Translations under genes and position numbers: made by a program
Part shown: positions 1 through 8,182 of the stretch, piece by piece
Layout of the letters: every line of letters starts with the position of its first letter
How positions within the stretch are numbered: position 1 is the first letter of the stretch
Notes under the pieces: model-generated
Told to the model about the DNA's origin: nothing
The model's input: only the letters and a program-made list of their open reading frames with translations
Databases searched by the model: none
Source: Vreelandella hamiltonii
Lineage (GTDB): Bacteria; Pseudomonadota; Gammaproteobacteria; Pseudomonadales; Halomonadaceae
Reading direction: 5' to 3'
Length of the DNA: 64,000 nt
NCBI RefSeq assembly: GCF_014651775.1
Contig: NZ_BMXN01000005.1
Coordinates: forward strand, 1 to 64,000

Positions 1-60
1 CTGATGGTCATATCGCCGCATAGGTGTGCCGAATGATGCTGTGCACTATGCCAGAAAAAT

Positions 61-95
61 CAGGTGGTTGTCGACAGGCTATCCGCAACCACCTG
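61..95 (+). terminator. Hairpin, probable end of an upstream transcript
   Basis: Perfect 10-bp arms (61-70 and 86-95) enclose a 15-nt loop. There is no clear T-run after it, so it may be a weak terminator of a gene lying before the window or simply a structured region. No coding sequence is recognisable in bases 1-253. Confidence 0.4.
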
Positions 96-100
96 AATAG

Positions 101-120
101 TTACTAAAATTGTTTAGTAA
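101..120. promoter_or_regulatory. Perfect palindrome upstream of mvaT
   Basis: TTACTAAA (101-108) and TTTAGTAA (113-120) form a perfect inverted repeat with a 4-bp spacer, the usual geometry of a dimeric repressor site. It lies 24 bp upstream of the predicted mvaT -35 box, so it could be an operator for mvaT or a leftover of an upstream regulator's site. The protein that binds it is unknown. Confidence 0.4.
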
Positions 121-143
121 AGGCGCTAAAATCAACTAGACTA

Positions 144-172
144 TTGTCAATCAGCGGATTTAAGGCAATAAT
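144..172 (+). promoter_or_regulatory. Sigma-70-type promoter of mvaT
   Basis: TTGTCA (144-149) and AATAAT (167-172) each match the sigma-70 consensus at five of six positions and are separated by 17 bp. The predicted start near 179 leaves a leader of about 75 nt before the mvaT start codon. Confidence 0.6.
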
Positions 173-253
173 GTGTCCGCATCCTGAAATAGTCGGTGTT
201 GAGTTTCCCGGCTCAGTGCCAAGGTAGTTATCTTCATTCTAAAAGGACCTCCC

Positions 254-628
254 ATGTCTCTGTTAAATGATTACATCCAAAAAGAACAGCAGCTTAAGCA
301 GCTTCAGGAAGAACTGCAGCGCTTGGAAAACGACCAGCGTCTGAAAAGTGAACTCGAGTTTAAAGCCAAGCTGGAAGCGTTAATGACCGAGTTCGGCAAG
401 CGCCCTGGTGATGTCATCGCTCTGCTGGACCCCGCTGCTGACCAGCGTGGCGCTCCCAAGGCACCGGCTGCTGCTACTCGCCGCAAGCGCCGCCTGAAGA
501 TCTACAAGAACCCGAACACGGGTGAAGTGATCGAAACTCGCGGTGGTAATCACAAAGGCCTGCGCAGCTGGAAAGACGAGCACGGCGATGATACCGTCGA
601 GTCTTGGCTCGTTCGTCTGGAAGATTAA
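254..628 (+). CDS. mvaT: MvaT-family histone-like nucleoid-structuring protein
   Basis: This 124-residue protein is a xenogeneic silencer that coats AT-rich DNA, working like H-NS. Residues 1-60 are a charged, heptad-like coiled coil for oligomerisation, starting MSLLNDYIQKEQQ like Pseudomonas MvaT/MvaU. A linker rich in Ala, Pro and Arg follows. Residues 80-120 are the DNA-binding domain with the family signature YKNPNTGEVIETRGGNHKGL and an Arg/Gly/Asn hook. The start is preceded by AAAAGGA. It is monocistronic, with its own promoter upstream and a strong terminator at 637-672. MvaT in place of H-NS points to the Pseudomonadales/Oceanospirillales side of the Gammaproteobacteria. Confidence 0.93.
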   Translation: MSLLNDYIQKEQQLKQLQEELQRLENDQRLKSELEFKAKLEALMTEFGKRPGDVIALLDPAADQRGAPKAPAAATRRKRRLKIYKNPNTGEVIETRGGNHKGLRSWKDEHGDDTVESWLVRLED

Positions 629-636
629 GTTTCTCG

Positions 637-672
637 ACCGGCATTTCTTCCCAGAAGTGCCGGTTTTGTTTT
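637..672 (+). terminator. Rho-independent terminator of mvaT
   Basis: Twelve-bp arms (637-648 and 653-664, one G-U pair) with a TCCC loop are followed by TTTGTTTT. It lies nine bases after the mvaT stop codon. Confidence 0.9.
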
Positions 673-754
673 AGCGGTATCGCAGTGTTGCCATCGAGGC
701 CAGGTAATGCTCTCCATAACTTCCCAGCCTCTTTCGTGCATCGTCGTACAGTGA

Positions 755-1594
755 CTATGTAAGGCGTTGCAAGGGTACCTTGAGTTCCAGGTGCTCCTTG
801 CGCCACAGCACATGAGGTGCGCCCCCGCTAATGTGATAAAGGCTCTGGTGATAGTGCAGTTGACACAGTGTCGCCGTCAACGCATCAGCGAGCTCGCTAA
901 AATCATCAAACAGCGTTACCGCATAGTGTTGTGAGGGAATATCGATACGTCGATATTCTACGGGTAAGGCTACGCTATCGGTGCCCGTCTGGTTTTCGAG
1001 ATGCAGCCCGATATCGGTGCGTAATTTATACTGCTTTGTCGTACTGTTGAGCGCAGAGATCTTGTCTGCCAGCAGGTCGGGGAGAGCCACAGCGGGCGTG
1101 GAACCGCCGAGCTGAGCTTCCAGGCAGGAGAGATGGTTGGAATGGCGCTTGCGGTTGCCCAAGCCGCTAATGGCGTGTGCCGCCTTGTAGATACGCATAT
1201 AGACGGCTTGACGAGGGCTGCCTTGCTTTATATCCGTGGTAAATGACTTTGCCGGGGGTATCAGGTGATGCATATCGTTGACAGCTTGGCGATAATGCCT
1301 GGGAGACAGCTGGTAGCGTCGTTGAAAAGCGCGTGAAAAGGAAGAATGATTCACATAGCCGCACTGCGCGGCGATATGCGCTATATTTTGCTGGGTCAAC
1401 GACAGCAGCACTGCTGCACGCTCCAGTCTCCGTTGCTCTCGGTACGCTCGGGGTGACATGCTGAAGCATTGGCGGAATTGACGCCGCACCTGTGATGCTG
1501 AATATCCCAAGTGACTGGCAAGATCTTCGATACTCAGTGGTTGATCAAGCGAGTCTTGCAGCCAGATCTCAGCTCGCGACATTGCATTGAACAC
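755..1594 (-). CDS. AraC-family regulator with N-terminal HTH
   Basis: Transcriptional regulator of 279 residues. The AraC-type double helix-turn-helix is at the N-terminus (about residues 8-107; IEDLASHLGYSASQVRRQF, then IAAQCGYVNHSSFSRAF), and the effector domain follows. This is the Rob/SoxS-like order, opposite to AraC itself. The C-terminal part (about 115-279) could be a divergent GyrI-like small-molecule domain, but I cannot prove it. The GTG at 1594 is chosen because a perfect AGGAGG lies seven bases upstream; an ATG at 1582 would drop four residues. The gene stands alone and is divergent from the small gene at 1960, so its targets are unknown. Confidence 0.8.
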   Translation of the reverse strand: MFNAMSRAEIWLQDSLDQPLSIEDLASHLGYSASQVRRQFRQCFSMSPRAYREQRRLERAAVLLSLTQQNIAHIAAQCGYVNHSSFSRAFQRRYQLSPRHYRQAVNDMHHLIPPAKSFTTDIKQGSPRQAVYMRIYKAAHAISGLGNRKRHSNHLSCLEAQLGGSTPAVALPDLLADKISALNSTTKQYKLRTDIGLHLENQTGTDSVALPVEYRRIDIPSQHYAVTLFDDFSELADALTATLCQLHYHQSLYHISGGAPHVLWRKEHLELKVPLQRLT

Positions 1595-1959
1595 TATCTG
1601 GCCTCCTATGCGTGGTTCAAACAGGTAGCTTGTGACTGACCTGTCAGTGCACTCTCCCGGTGCGTATGGGTACTCATGACCTGGTAGGCCATCTCTGGTG
1701 GCAGTATGTGCCAGGGCATGGAGATAGACAGAGTGGCTGTTCCTTGCCGGCGATGACGTAAAAGGTATTAGCTTAAATCACCTGTTCGGTTAATCATTGT
1801 TACCGATGGTGAGGTCTTCGCGCTGCTGTCTTTATGCTTCCAAGCGGTAGCAAAGGCAAGTTTGCACTTCAAGAATACGCGTTTGTGCACAGTTTTTGAT
1901 TAAAATGGCCTGTTCTCAGGTTTGTCGACCATTTTTCGTAAGGTGTAGATGAAACATCA
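1595..1959. other. 365-bp divergent intergenic region
   Basis: It separates the AraC-type gene from the small gene at 1960. It must hold both promoters, but no strong -35/-10 pair or palindrome stands out. Its right end has a five-codon ATG...TGA frame (1949-1963) whose TGA overlaps the next ATG. I see no other coding sequence or RNA. Confidence 0.4.
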
Positions 1960-2289
1960 ATGAAATATCACAAGGTTTCTAAACAGCTGGATGAGCGTGA
2001 GAAGCTGCGCAAGTTTCGTGAGCTGGATGACGCCTTTGCCCAAGCACTGCGTCAGTTGGAAGACCCTGACAGTGATTTCGATATTCCCACTGGCCCTCCG
2101 GTGCGCTCCTTGGCCGAGCTAGAAGCAGAAGATCAGGCGGACCAACAGAAGCGGCGTGATGAGCTGTTCGGCGAGCGCCTGCATGCGCTGATGGCCGAGT
2201 ACGACCAATCGGCAGGGGCGCTGCGCGAGTTGATCGATACGTTGCTCAAGTACAATGTGTGGGCGTTGGAGGAAATACCCGGTGAGTGA
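1960..2289 (+). CDS. Small conserved-looking protein of unknown function
   Basis: The 109-residue product is acidic, mostly helical and soluble, with no signal peptide or membrane segment. Charged runs (residues 8-35 and 48-70) suggest coiled coil, and the sequence between them is Asp/Pro-rich (DPDSDFDIPTGPP). I do not recognise the family. The start codon overlaps the stop of a five-codon leader frame as ATGA, so translation could be coupled. It converges with the Tus-like gene, leaving nine bases between the stops. A histone-like or DNA-associated role would be a guess. Confidence 0.6.
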   Translation: MKYHKVSKQLDEREKLRKFRELDDAFAQALRQLEDPDSDFDIPTGPPVRSLAELEAEDQADQQKRRDELFGERLHALMAEYDQSAGALRELIDTLLKYNVWALEEIPGE

Positions 2290-2298
2290 AGGGGGCTT

Positions 2299-3168
2299 CT
2301 AACGGTAGCGGAAGACCCGCAGGCTGGGCAGAAACACCTCACTCTCCAGCTTTTCATCCCGGCGCTTTGCACGGGTGCGGGTGGTGGGCGCTGAGGGTGG
2401 GGGTGGCTTGATATCCGGTAAGCGCCCCTCTGGGGCAGGTACCACGAGGGGCATGGCCACATTGAGCGCCCGTCGCGTATGCCCATCTGCCAGCGGTTCG
2501 GTGTAGAAAAGATTGGCGCGCATCAGCGGGGCTTGGCTCTGAACTTGGGCCAACACTTCTTGGCTGGGCAGGCTGGCCAGCTTGCGTAATTGGATACGCA
2601 CATGAGGGGCTTCGGTATCCAGTTGCAGTAATTTCTGTTCCGCCTCCTGGACGCTGAGGCGTTTGATGGAGCGGCCGCTGGTATACCAGGCAAAGCGTAT
2701 TCTGGCGACGGGAGCCTCTGCGATGGGGAGTAGTCGCCAGCACTGCTTCAAGTGCAGCCTGGCCAGCCCGCTCTGACGCAGTACGCTGTCGAGGTCAGGG
2801 TGGCGGCGTGGTAGCCGCTGCTTGGCTTCGCTCAATGCAGCTGGGTGGGCCTGTTTGATGTGCCTGAGCCAGTCACTGATGGCCTGTTTGGCATGATTGA
2901 CGTCTTGAAAGGCCTTCAATAGCGCTTCGTCCGCTGCGATGACTCCAATATAATTGCGCGTTTCGCGTCCATCCTGAGCTTGCTGATGCCACATATCCAA
3001 CAGTGCATGCCTTACCCAGCCGGGGTCGCTGAGGCCATCGAAACGCCAGGTGGGTAACGGCTGGGACTCATAAAGCAAGGCAACCTGCTCGATGGCTTCC
3101 ATCAACCGATCAAAGCGATCATCCAGTTCATGCAGCAGGCGGTAGGCGGGCGAGGCCGATGGGAGCAT
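2299..3168 (-). CDS. Tus-like DNA replication terminus site-binding protein
   Basis: The 289-residue product resembles Tus (Ter protein family), which binds Ter sites and blocks replication forks from one side. Three stretches align by eye with E. coli Tus. One is RIRFAWYTSGRSIKRL, like the Tus RFGWANKHIIKNL segment. The second is the FYTEPLADGHTRRALNVAMPLV region with the following LPDI. The third is the final VFLPSLRVFRYR, like IIPRLHLY. Length is close to Tus (about 309). It is the last gene of the pilB-pilC-pilD-coaE-yacG run, 12 bp after yacG. E. coli tus is monocistronic and autoregulated by TerB, so this setting differs. No convincing Ter site is seen at the gene. Confidence 0.8.
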   Translation of the reverse strand: MLPSASPAYRLLHELDDRFDRLMEAIEQVALLYESQPLPTWRFDGLSDPGWVRHALLDMWHQQAQDGRETRNYIGVIAADEALLKAFQDVNHAKQAISDWLRHIKQAHPAALSEAKQRLPRRHPDLDSVLRQSGLARLHLKQCWRLLPIAEAPVARIRFAWYTSGRSIKRLSVQEAEQKLLQLDTEAPHVRIQLRKLASLPSQEVLAQVQSQAPLMRANLFYTEPLADGHTRRALNVAMPLVVPAPEGRLPDIKPPPPSAPTTRTRAKRRDEKLESEVFLPSLRVFRYR

Positions 3169-3180
3169 CTTGGCTAGTCC

Positions 3181-3414
3181 TCAGGAGAGCGGGGCATCGC
3201 GATCGGCCTGAGCCAGCAGGGTATCGATATCCGCTTCGTCCATGGCCGATTCACCGGAAATACGGTGCGACTCGTCGGCCCAGGCACCCAGGTCGAGTAG
3301 CTGGCAGCGCTGGCTGCAAAACGGTCGATAGGTACTTTGTGCGCTCCAGGTCACGGGCGTGGCACATTGTGGGCAGGCGACTTCCAGTGGAGCATCGTTG
3401 GCAGCGCTCTTCAT
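3181..3414 (-). CDS. yacG: YacG zinc protein, DNA gyrase inhibitor
   Basis: A 77-residue protein with one zinc knuckle made of CPQC (residues 14-17) and CSQRC (about 33-37). In E. coli YacG binds the C-terminal part of GyrB and blocks gyrase from binding DNA. An acidic C-terminal tail follows ([16 protein letters not shown]). A strong GAGGAGA site precedes the start. It lies 34 bp after coaE and 12 bp before the Tus-like gene. The coaE-yacG neighbourhood with pilD is conserved in many Gammaproteobacteria. Confidence 0.93.
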   Translation of the reverse strand: MKSAANDAPLEVACPQCATPVTWSAQSTYRPFCSQRCQLLDLGAWADESHRISGESAMDEADIDTLLAQADRDAPLS

Positions 3415-3448
3415 GCATCTCTCCTCTCATGACTCAATCGTGCATTAC

Positions 3449-4048
3449 TCAGTCGTGCGCTATCGTGCTGTAGCGTCGATGCAGCGTGACGACCTGGTGC
3501 TGCAGGTGCTCCAGGCTGCCGCTGTTGTCGATCACGTCATGGGCACGGCTGAGCCGTTCCTGGCGCGATAGCTGGGCGGCGAGGATAGCACGCACCTGGG
3601 CTTCACTCACCCCGTCGCGCGCTAAAGTGCGCGATAGCTGCAGCGCCTCCGGTACATCGACCACTAGTGTGCGTTGCGCCAGCGCATCCTGGCCCGACTC
3701 GAACAGCAGTGGCGATACCAGCAGAACATAAGGCGAGTTCAGAGCAAGCTCCTTTAGCCGCAACTGCAGGCGTTCCCGAATGCGCGGGTGGGTTTCGCTT
3801 TCCAGCCAGCGGCGCTGCTCGGGGTCGCTGAAAACGATCTGACGCAGCGCAGCGCGGTTCAGGCCACCATCGGCATCGAGTATCTGTTGGCCAAAACGTT
3901 GTGTAATCGCTGCCAGTGCAGGCTCGCCGGGCATGACCACTTCGCGGGCGATATCGTCGGCATCTACCCAGCCTGCCCCTAGTTCGCCAAATGCGCGCGC
4001 CACGGTCGACTTGCCGGAGCCGATGCCGCCTGTCAATCCGATGATCAT
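3449..4048 (-). CDS. coaE: Dephospho-CoA kinase
   Basis: This enzyme catalyses the last step of coenzyme A synthesis, phosphorylating dephospho-CoA at the 3'-hydroxyl of its ribose. The 199-residue length is typical. The P-loop GLTGGIGSGKST is at residues 4-15, followed by the DADDIAREV substrate segment (about 29-37) and the lid region near residues 105-145. GGAGG precedes the ATG. It starts 12 bp after pilD, so it is co-transcribed with the pilus genes, as in Pseudomonas. Confidence 0.96.
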   Translation of the reverse strand: MIIGLTGGIGSGKSTVARAFGELGAGWVDADDIAREVVMPGEPALAAITQRFGQQILDADGGLNRAALRQIVFSDPEQRRWLESETHPRIRERLQLRLKELALNSPYVLLVSPLLFESGQDALAQRTLVVDVPEALQLSRTLARDGVSEAQVRAILAAQLSRQERLSRAHDVIDNSGSLEHLQHQVVTLHRRYSTIAHD

Positions 4049-4060
4049 TATCGCCTCCGA

Positions 4061-4903
4061 TCAGAAGAGTGAGAGATAAAGGGCCATCAGCTCATTGCCC
4101 GCCAAAAGCCCTAACCAGCCCGCCAGGGCGAGAAAAGGCCCGAAGGGCATGGGTTGGCCGCGAAGCTTGGGCATCATGGCTTGAACGCCCAGGCCGATGA
4201 TGGCCCCAAGGCCTGCCGAGACGATCAGCAGCAGTGGCAGCATTTCCCAGCCGAGCCACGCGCCCAGGCCTGCCAGCAGCTTGAAATCGCCAAACCCCAT
4301 GCCTTCCTTGCCGGTGAGTAGTTTGAACAGCCAGTAGAAGCTCCAGAGGATCAAGTAACCCGCCATGGCGCCGATCACGGCGCTGGGCAGCATCAGTGGT
4401 TGAAACAGCAGCTGATACAGTAGCCCCATCCACAGCAGGGGTAGGGTGAGAATGTCTGGCAGCAGATAGGTACGCAGGTCGATGACTGCCAGTACCAGCA
4501 GCGTCAAGCAGGCAGCGTACAGAAACAGGCTGGCCAGCGTTGCGCCGTGCAGTTGCACCACGGCCACCGCCAACAGCCCACCCATCAGCTCCACAACGGG
4601 GTACTGGGGGCTGATGCGGGTGTGGCAGTTGGCACAGCGCCCACGGCGTTTCAGCCAGCCCAGCAGGGGCAGGTTGTCGTGCCAGGCAATGGCGTGCTCG
4701 CATGAAGGGCACAATGAGGCAGGGTATGCCAGGTTGAAGCGGGGGTGTGCTTCGGGTGGCTGTTCCAGCGCTATCAGGGCTTCGTTGCGCCACTGGCGCA
4801 TCAGCATGACGGGTAGTCGCGTGATGACGACGTTCAAGAAGCTGCCGAGGCAAAGCCCCAGCACCAGTGAGATAGCAAGCAGTAAGATTGGCGATAAGCC
4901 CAT
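4061..4903 (-). CDS. pilD: Type IV prepilin peptidase and N-methyltransferase
   Basis: Inner-membrane aspartic protease that cuts the leader from type IV prepilins after Gly and methylates the new N-terminal residue. The 280-residue protein has an N-terminal membrane segment, then a cytoplasmic zinc site made of CPSC (about 64-67) and CANC (about 89-92), then six more hydrophobic segments. The two catalytic Asp motifs are present: AVIDLRTYLLPD (about 139-150) and GMGFGDFKLL (about 200-209). Its substrates should include both pilins at 8183 and 8714. It follows pilC by 41 bp. Confidence 0.96.
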   Translation of the reverse strand: MGLSPILLLAISLVLGLCLGSFLNVVITRLPVMLMRQWRNEALIALEQPPEAHPRFNLAYPASLCPSCEHAIAWHDNLPLLGWLKRRGRCANCHTRISPQYPVVELMGGLLAVAVVQLHGATLASLFLYAACLTLLVLAVIDLRTYLLPDILTLPLLWMGLLYQLLFQPLMLPSAVIGAMAGYLILWSFYWLFKLLTGKEGMGFGDFKLLAGLGAWLGWEMLPLLLIVSAGLGAIIGLGVQAMMPKLRGQPMPFGPFLALAGWLGLLAGNELMALYLSLF

Positions 4904-4944
4904 GGAGATCCTGAGGTGAAATAAGGGTGTCGATGGCCGAGCGA

Positions 4945-6174
4945 TTAAAGCGCCGTGCCGATTTCGAAGATGGGCAGGTACATGGAAACCACGACACCGC
5001 CTACCAGGGCGCCCAATACCACGATGATAAGGGGCTCCATCAGCGACGTCAGCGCATCGACCTTGTTGTCTACTTCTTCTTCATAGTAGTCGGCCACTCG
5101 GTTGAGCATGGCATCCAGCGAGCCCGCCTCTTCACCAATGCTCACCATCTGCACCGCCAGTGCAGGGAAGCGATTGGTCATGCGCATGGCAAAGTGCAGC
5201 TGTTGGCCGGTGGTCACGTCCTGGCGCACTTCGTTGATGGCCCGAATATAAACACGATTATCGGCGGCGCCCGCCGCCGTTTCCAGCCCCTCTACCAGCG
5301 GCACCCCGGAAGCAAAGGTCGTTGCCAGTGTCCGCGTGAAACGTGATACCGCCGATTTATGCATGATGTCACCGATCACCGGCAGCTTGAGCAGCAGGCC
5401 ATCCAGTCGGTAGGCAAGTTTTGGAGAGCGCCGAGCCGCGGCCTTGAGCAGCATCACACTGCCCACCAGCCCGCCGATGGCATGCAGCCAGTAGCGCTGG
5501 GCCATCTCGGAAAGGTTGACGGTAAATTGTGTCAGCGCTGGCAGCTCTGCGCCAAACCCTTGGAACATGCTTTCGAACTCCGGGACCACCTTGATCAGCA
5601 GCAGCATGGTGACCCCGACCCCGATGGCCATGACCGCCGTGGGATACCAGAGCGCTTTCTTGACGCGATTTTTCAGCGATTCGACCTTTTCCTTGTAGCT
5701 GGCAATACGCTCCAGCATCTGGTCCAGGGCACCGGCTTGCTCACCGGCATCTACCAGATTGACGAACAGGCGATCGAACTGCTTTGGGTGCTTGGCCATG
5801 GCCGCGGAGAGGCTATCACCGGAAGAGACGTCTTCCATGATCTGCTGGGTCAGCGCCACCATGGCGGGTTTTTTGAGGCTCTCGGAGACCGCCTGAAGAG
5901 CTTGAAGGATGGGAATGCCAGCGCGCACCATGGTGGCCATTTGCCGCGCGAACACCATGATATCGACATTATTGACCTTGCCTCGGCCGCTGAAGCTGCT
6001 GCGTTTTTGGATCTTGCCGGCGACGATCCGTTGCTTGGCGAGCTGATCGACGATATCGGCCTTGGTTCTGCCGATCAGCTCCCCCTTCATCGGGCGGTCC
6101 TGTGGGCCTTTGCCAGACCACTTCCAGCGATGCAACGGGGCCGGTTTGGCGCGGCGCGCCTTGGCTTTGGCCAT
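4945..6174 (-). CDS. pilC: Type IV pilus inner-membrane platform protein
   Basis: Integral membrane platform protein that works with the PilB ATPase in pilin polymerisation. The 409-residue protein has two GspF-type domains (about residues 75-200 and 280-400), each with FARQMATMVRAGIPILQ-like or FTRTLATTFASGVPLVE-like motifs, and three transmembrane helices. The ATG at 6174 is chosen because AAGGAG lies 11 bases upstream. A GTG at 6186 would overlap the pilB stop as GTGA but would sit on top of the ribosome site. Either way translation is coupled to pilB. Confidence 0.95.
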   Translation of the reverse strand: MAKAKARRAKPAPLHRWKWSGKGPQDRPMKGELIGRTKADIVDQLAKQRIVAGKIQKRSSFSGRGKVNNVDIMVFARQMATMVRAGIPILQALQAVSESLKKPAMVALTQQIMEDVSSGDSLSAAMAKHPKQFDRLFVNLVDAGEQAGALDQMLERIASYKEKVESLKNRVKKALWYPTAVMAIGVGVTMLLLIKVVPEFESMFQGFGAELPALTQFTVNLSEMAQRYWLHAIGGLVGSVMLLKAAARRSPKLAYRLDGLLLKLPVIGDIMHKSAVSRFTRTLATTFASGVPLVEGLETAAGAADNRVYIRAINEVRQDVTTGQQLHFAMRMTNRFPALAVQMVSIGEEAGSLDAMLNRVADYYEEEVDNKVDALTSLMEPLIIVVLGALVGGVVVSMYLPIFEIGTAL

Positions 6175-6182
6175 GCGAGGGG

Positions 6183-7940
6183 TCACTCCTTGCTGATACG
6201 GTTAACTTCGTCGAGGCTGGTACTGCCATCCAGCACGCGGCCGAGGCAACTTTGGTAGAGGCTGGGATGACCTTCGCGCCTGGCCTGCTGATCGATCTCG
6301 ATGGCGTTGCCGTCGCGCATGATCAACTGGCGCATGTCGTCGCTGATGGGTACGACTTCGTACACCCCGATCCGGCCCTTGTAGCCTTGGGTACACTGCT
6401 TGCAGCCCACCGCATGATGAATGGTGGCATGGCGAATGTCCTGCTGGCTAAAGCCCGCCTTGCGCAGCGCTTCTGCGGGAATGTCGGCAGGTGCTTTGCA
6501 TTGGTTGCATAGCTTGCGCGCCAGCCGCTGGGCGATGATCAGGCTCACCGAGCTGGCAATGTTGTACGTGGCCACCCCCATGTTGGCGAGGCGCGTCAAG
6601 GTTTCGGCGGCGGAGTTGGTATGCACGGTGGAGAGCACCAGGTGGCCGGTTTGTGCAGCCTTGACGGCGATTTCCGCCGTTTCCAGATCGCGGATCTCAC
6701 CGACCATCACCACGTCCGGGTCCTGGCGAAGGAAGGCGCGTAGGGCGCTGGCGAAATTGAGCCCGATCTTGGGCAATACGTTGACCTGATTGATGCCGGA
6801 TACCTTGATTTCCACCGGGTCTTCCGCCGTACAGATATTGCGCTGCACCTGATTCAGGATATTGATGCCGGTATACAGGGTCACGGTTTTACCGCTACCG
6901 GTAGGGCCGGTGACCAGGATCATTCCCTGGGGTTTTTTGAGCGCACTCTCGTAGGCGGTTTGCTGTTCTGGGGTGAACCCCAACTGGTCGATCCCCAACT
7001 GAGCAGACGTGGGGTCGAGAATCCGCAGTACGACCTTCTCGCCCCAGACGGTGGGCAGCGAGTTGACGCGGAAATCGATCGAGCGGGTGCGTGACAGCTG
7101 CAGCTTCAACGCGCCATCCTGGGGGAGGCGGCGCTCGGAGATATCGAGCCGTGACATGATCTTCAAGCGCGCAGCAATGCGATGTCGAAGGGCAAACGGT
7201 GGCCGAGCAATCTCCACCAGCATGCCGTCGATGCGAAACCGCACGCGATACTGCGTCTCGTAAGGTTCGAAGTGAATATCCGAAGCGCCCCGGCTGATGG
7301 CATCCAGCAGGATTTTATTGACGAACTTGACGACTGGCGCGTCTTCGCCGCTTTGGGTCGCCTTGTCCAGCGTGGTCTCGCTACCATCTTCGTGCTGGAT
7401 GATGTTGAGCTCACTGACGGCATCATCCACATCTTCCAGCTCATCCAGCATGCTGCGTTCGTTTTGCGCCAGGTACTGCACCAGCGTGTCGCGCAGCTGA
7501 TCCGCTGGCGCCAGTACGCCGTCCACACTGAGCCCCGTGGCAAACTGCAGCTCGTCCAGCTGGGTCAGCGTGGCGGGGTAAGGCACCGCCACGGTGAGGC
7601 GATGGCCGTGACGTGCCAGCGGTAGAATGCCCAGTCGCTCCAGAATCTTGACGGGGTAATCGTTGGCGGCAGGCAGGGCGGTGACGCGCAGGGCTTCCAG
7701 GTTCACCACTGGCAGGCCGTACTCCCAGGCGGCGGCGACGGCGGCCTCGTCGGCGGGGACCAAGCCACTATCGACCACATGCTGCAGCAGCGAAATCTGG
7801 AGTTCGGCAGCAGTACTTTCTGCAATGGTTGCCTGGGCATCCGTAAGCAGGCCGTGCTTGACCAGCCGTTTGGCGATGCCCCGCAACCCCCCGTTCAGGG
7901 CAGCATGGCTCAGCGTAGACTCAGGGGCAGGTTGGCTCAT
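6183..7940 (-). CDS. pilB: Type IV pilus assembly ATPase
   Basis: Hexameric cytoplasmic ATPase that powers pilus extension. The 585-residue protein has an N-terminal MshEN-type region (about 1-170), Walker A GPTGSGKT (about 340-347), an Asp box, a Walker B-like region (DPDVVMVGEIRD) and a His box. A zinc tetracysteine is formed by CNQC and CKQC (about residues 476-520). The first in-frame start is a TTG at 7961; the ATG at 7940 is preferred, although neither has a good ribosome site. It heads the pilB-pilC-pilD-coaE-yacG-ter run and is divergent from the pilin genes. Confidence 0.95.
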   Translation of the reverse strand: MSQPAPESTLSHAALNGGLRGIAKRLVKHGLLTDAQATIAESTAAELQISLLQHVVDSGLVPADEAAVAAAWEYGLPVVNLEALRVTALPAANDYPVKILERLGILPLARHGHRLTVAVPYPATLTQLDELQFATGLSVDGVLAPADQLRDTLVQYLAQNERSMLDELEDVDDAVSELNIIQHEDGSETTLDKATQSGEDAPVVKFVNKILLDAISRGASDIHFEPYETQYRVRFRIDGMLVEIARPPFALRHRIAARLKIMSRLDISERRLPQDGALKLQLSRTRSIDFRVNSLPTVWGEKVVLRILDPTSAQLGIDQLGFTPEQQTAYESALKKPQGMILVTGPTGSGKTVTLYTGINILNQVQRNICTAEDPVEIKVSGINQVNVLPKIGLNFASALRAFLRQDPDVVMVGEIRDLETAEIAVKAAQTGHLVLSTVHTNSAAETLTRLANMGVATYNIASSVSLIIAQRLARKLCNQCKAPADIPAEALRKAGFSQQDIRHATIHHAVGCKQCTQGYKGRIGVYEVVPISDDMRQLIMRDGNAIEIDQQARREGHPSLYQSCLGRVLDGSTSLDEVNRISKE

Positions 7941-8083
7941 GGCATACTCGGCAGCGGGCAAATGAAACGGAATGCAATGCTGAGGGTTGTACCATATTTA
8001 CTGTTCCTGAGGTACCAGCCACGTACAGGTTCCATACCATGAAATAAGCCGATTATCGGGGCATGTCAGGAGGATAAAGCTGG

Positions 8084-8112
8084 TTGCCAAGGGGGGGTGG
8101 GTAAGCTAATGT
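8084..8112 (+). promoter_or_regulatory. Candidate pilA promoter with a G7 spacer tract
   Basis: TTGCCA (8084-8089, five of six to consensus) and TAATGT (8107-8112, weak) are 17 bp apart. The spacer holds seven consecutive G residues (8091-8097). Pseudomonas pilA uses sigma-54, but I found no GG-N10-GC element correctly spaced here. Confidence 0.35.
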
Positions 8113-8182
8113 AATCAGCAAGCAAGGCTGATGTTCAGTAAGCTTTGGCCTGATGACTCCTACACTGCAAGGGAACCTCGCA

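Noticed and set aside
95..112. TAGTTAC next to an AT-rich stretch resembles part of a reverse-complemented E. coli Ter site
   Set aside because: Only about nine of fourteen bases match and the same bases form a perfect palindrome better explained as an operator. A single weak match cannot support a Ter site.
474..813. Open frames on the minus strand inside mvaT and its 3' region
   Set aside because: They overlap a confident gene in another frame and the terminator, and have no ribosome site.
7962..8182. Sigma-54 promoter for pilA as in Pseudomonas
   Set aside because: TTGC occurs at 8084-8087 but no GG is at the correct distance (N10), and no other pair fits.
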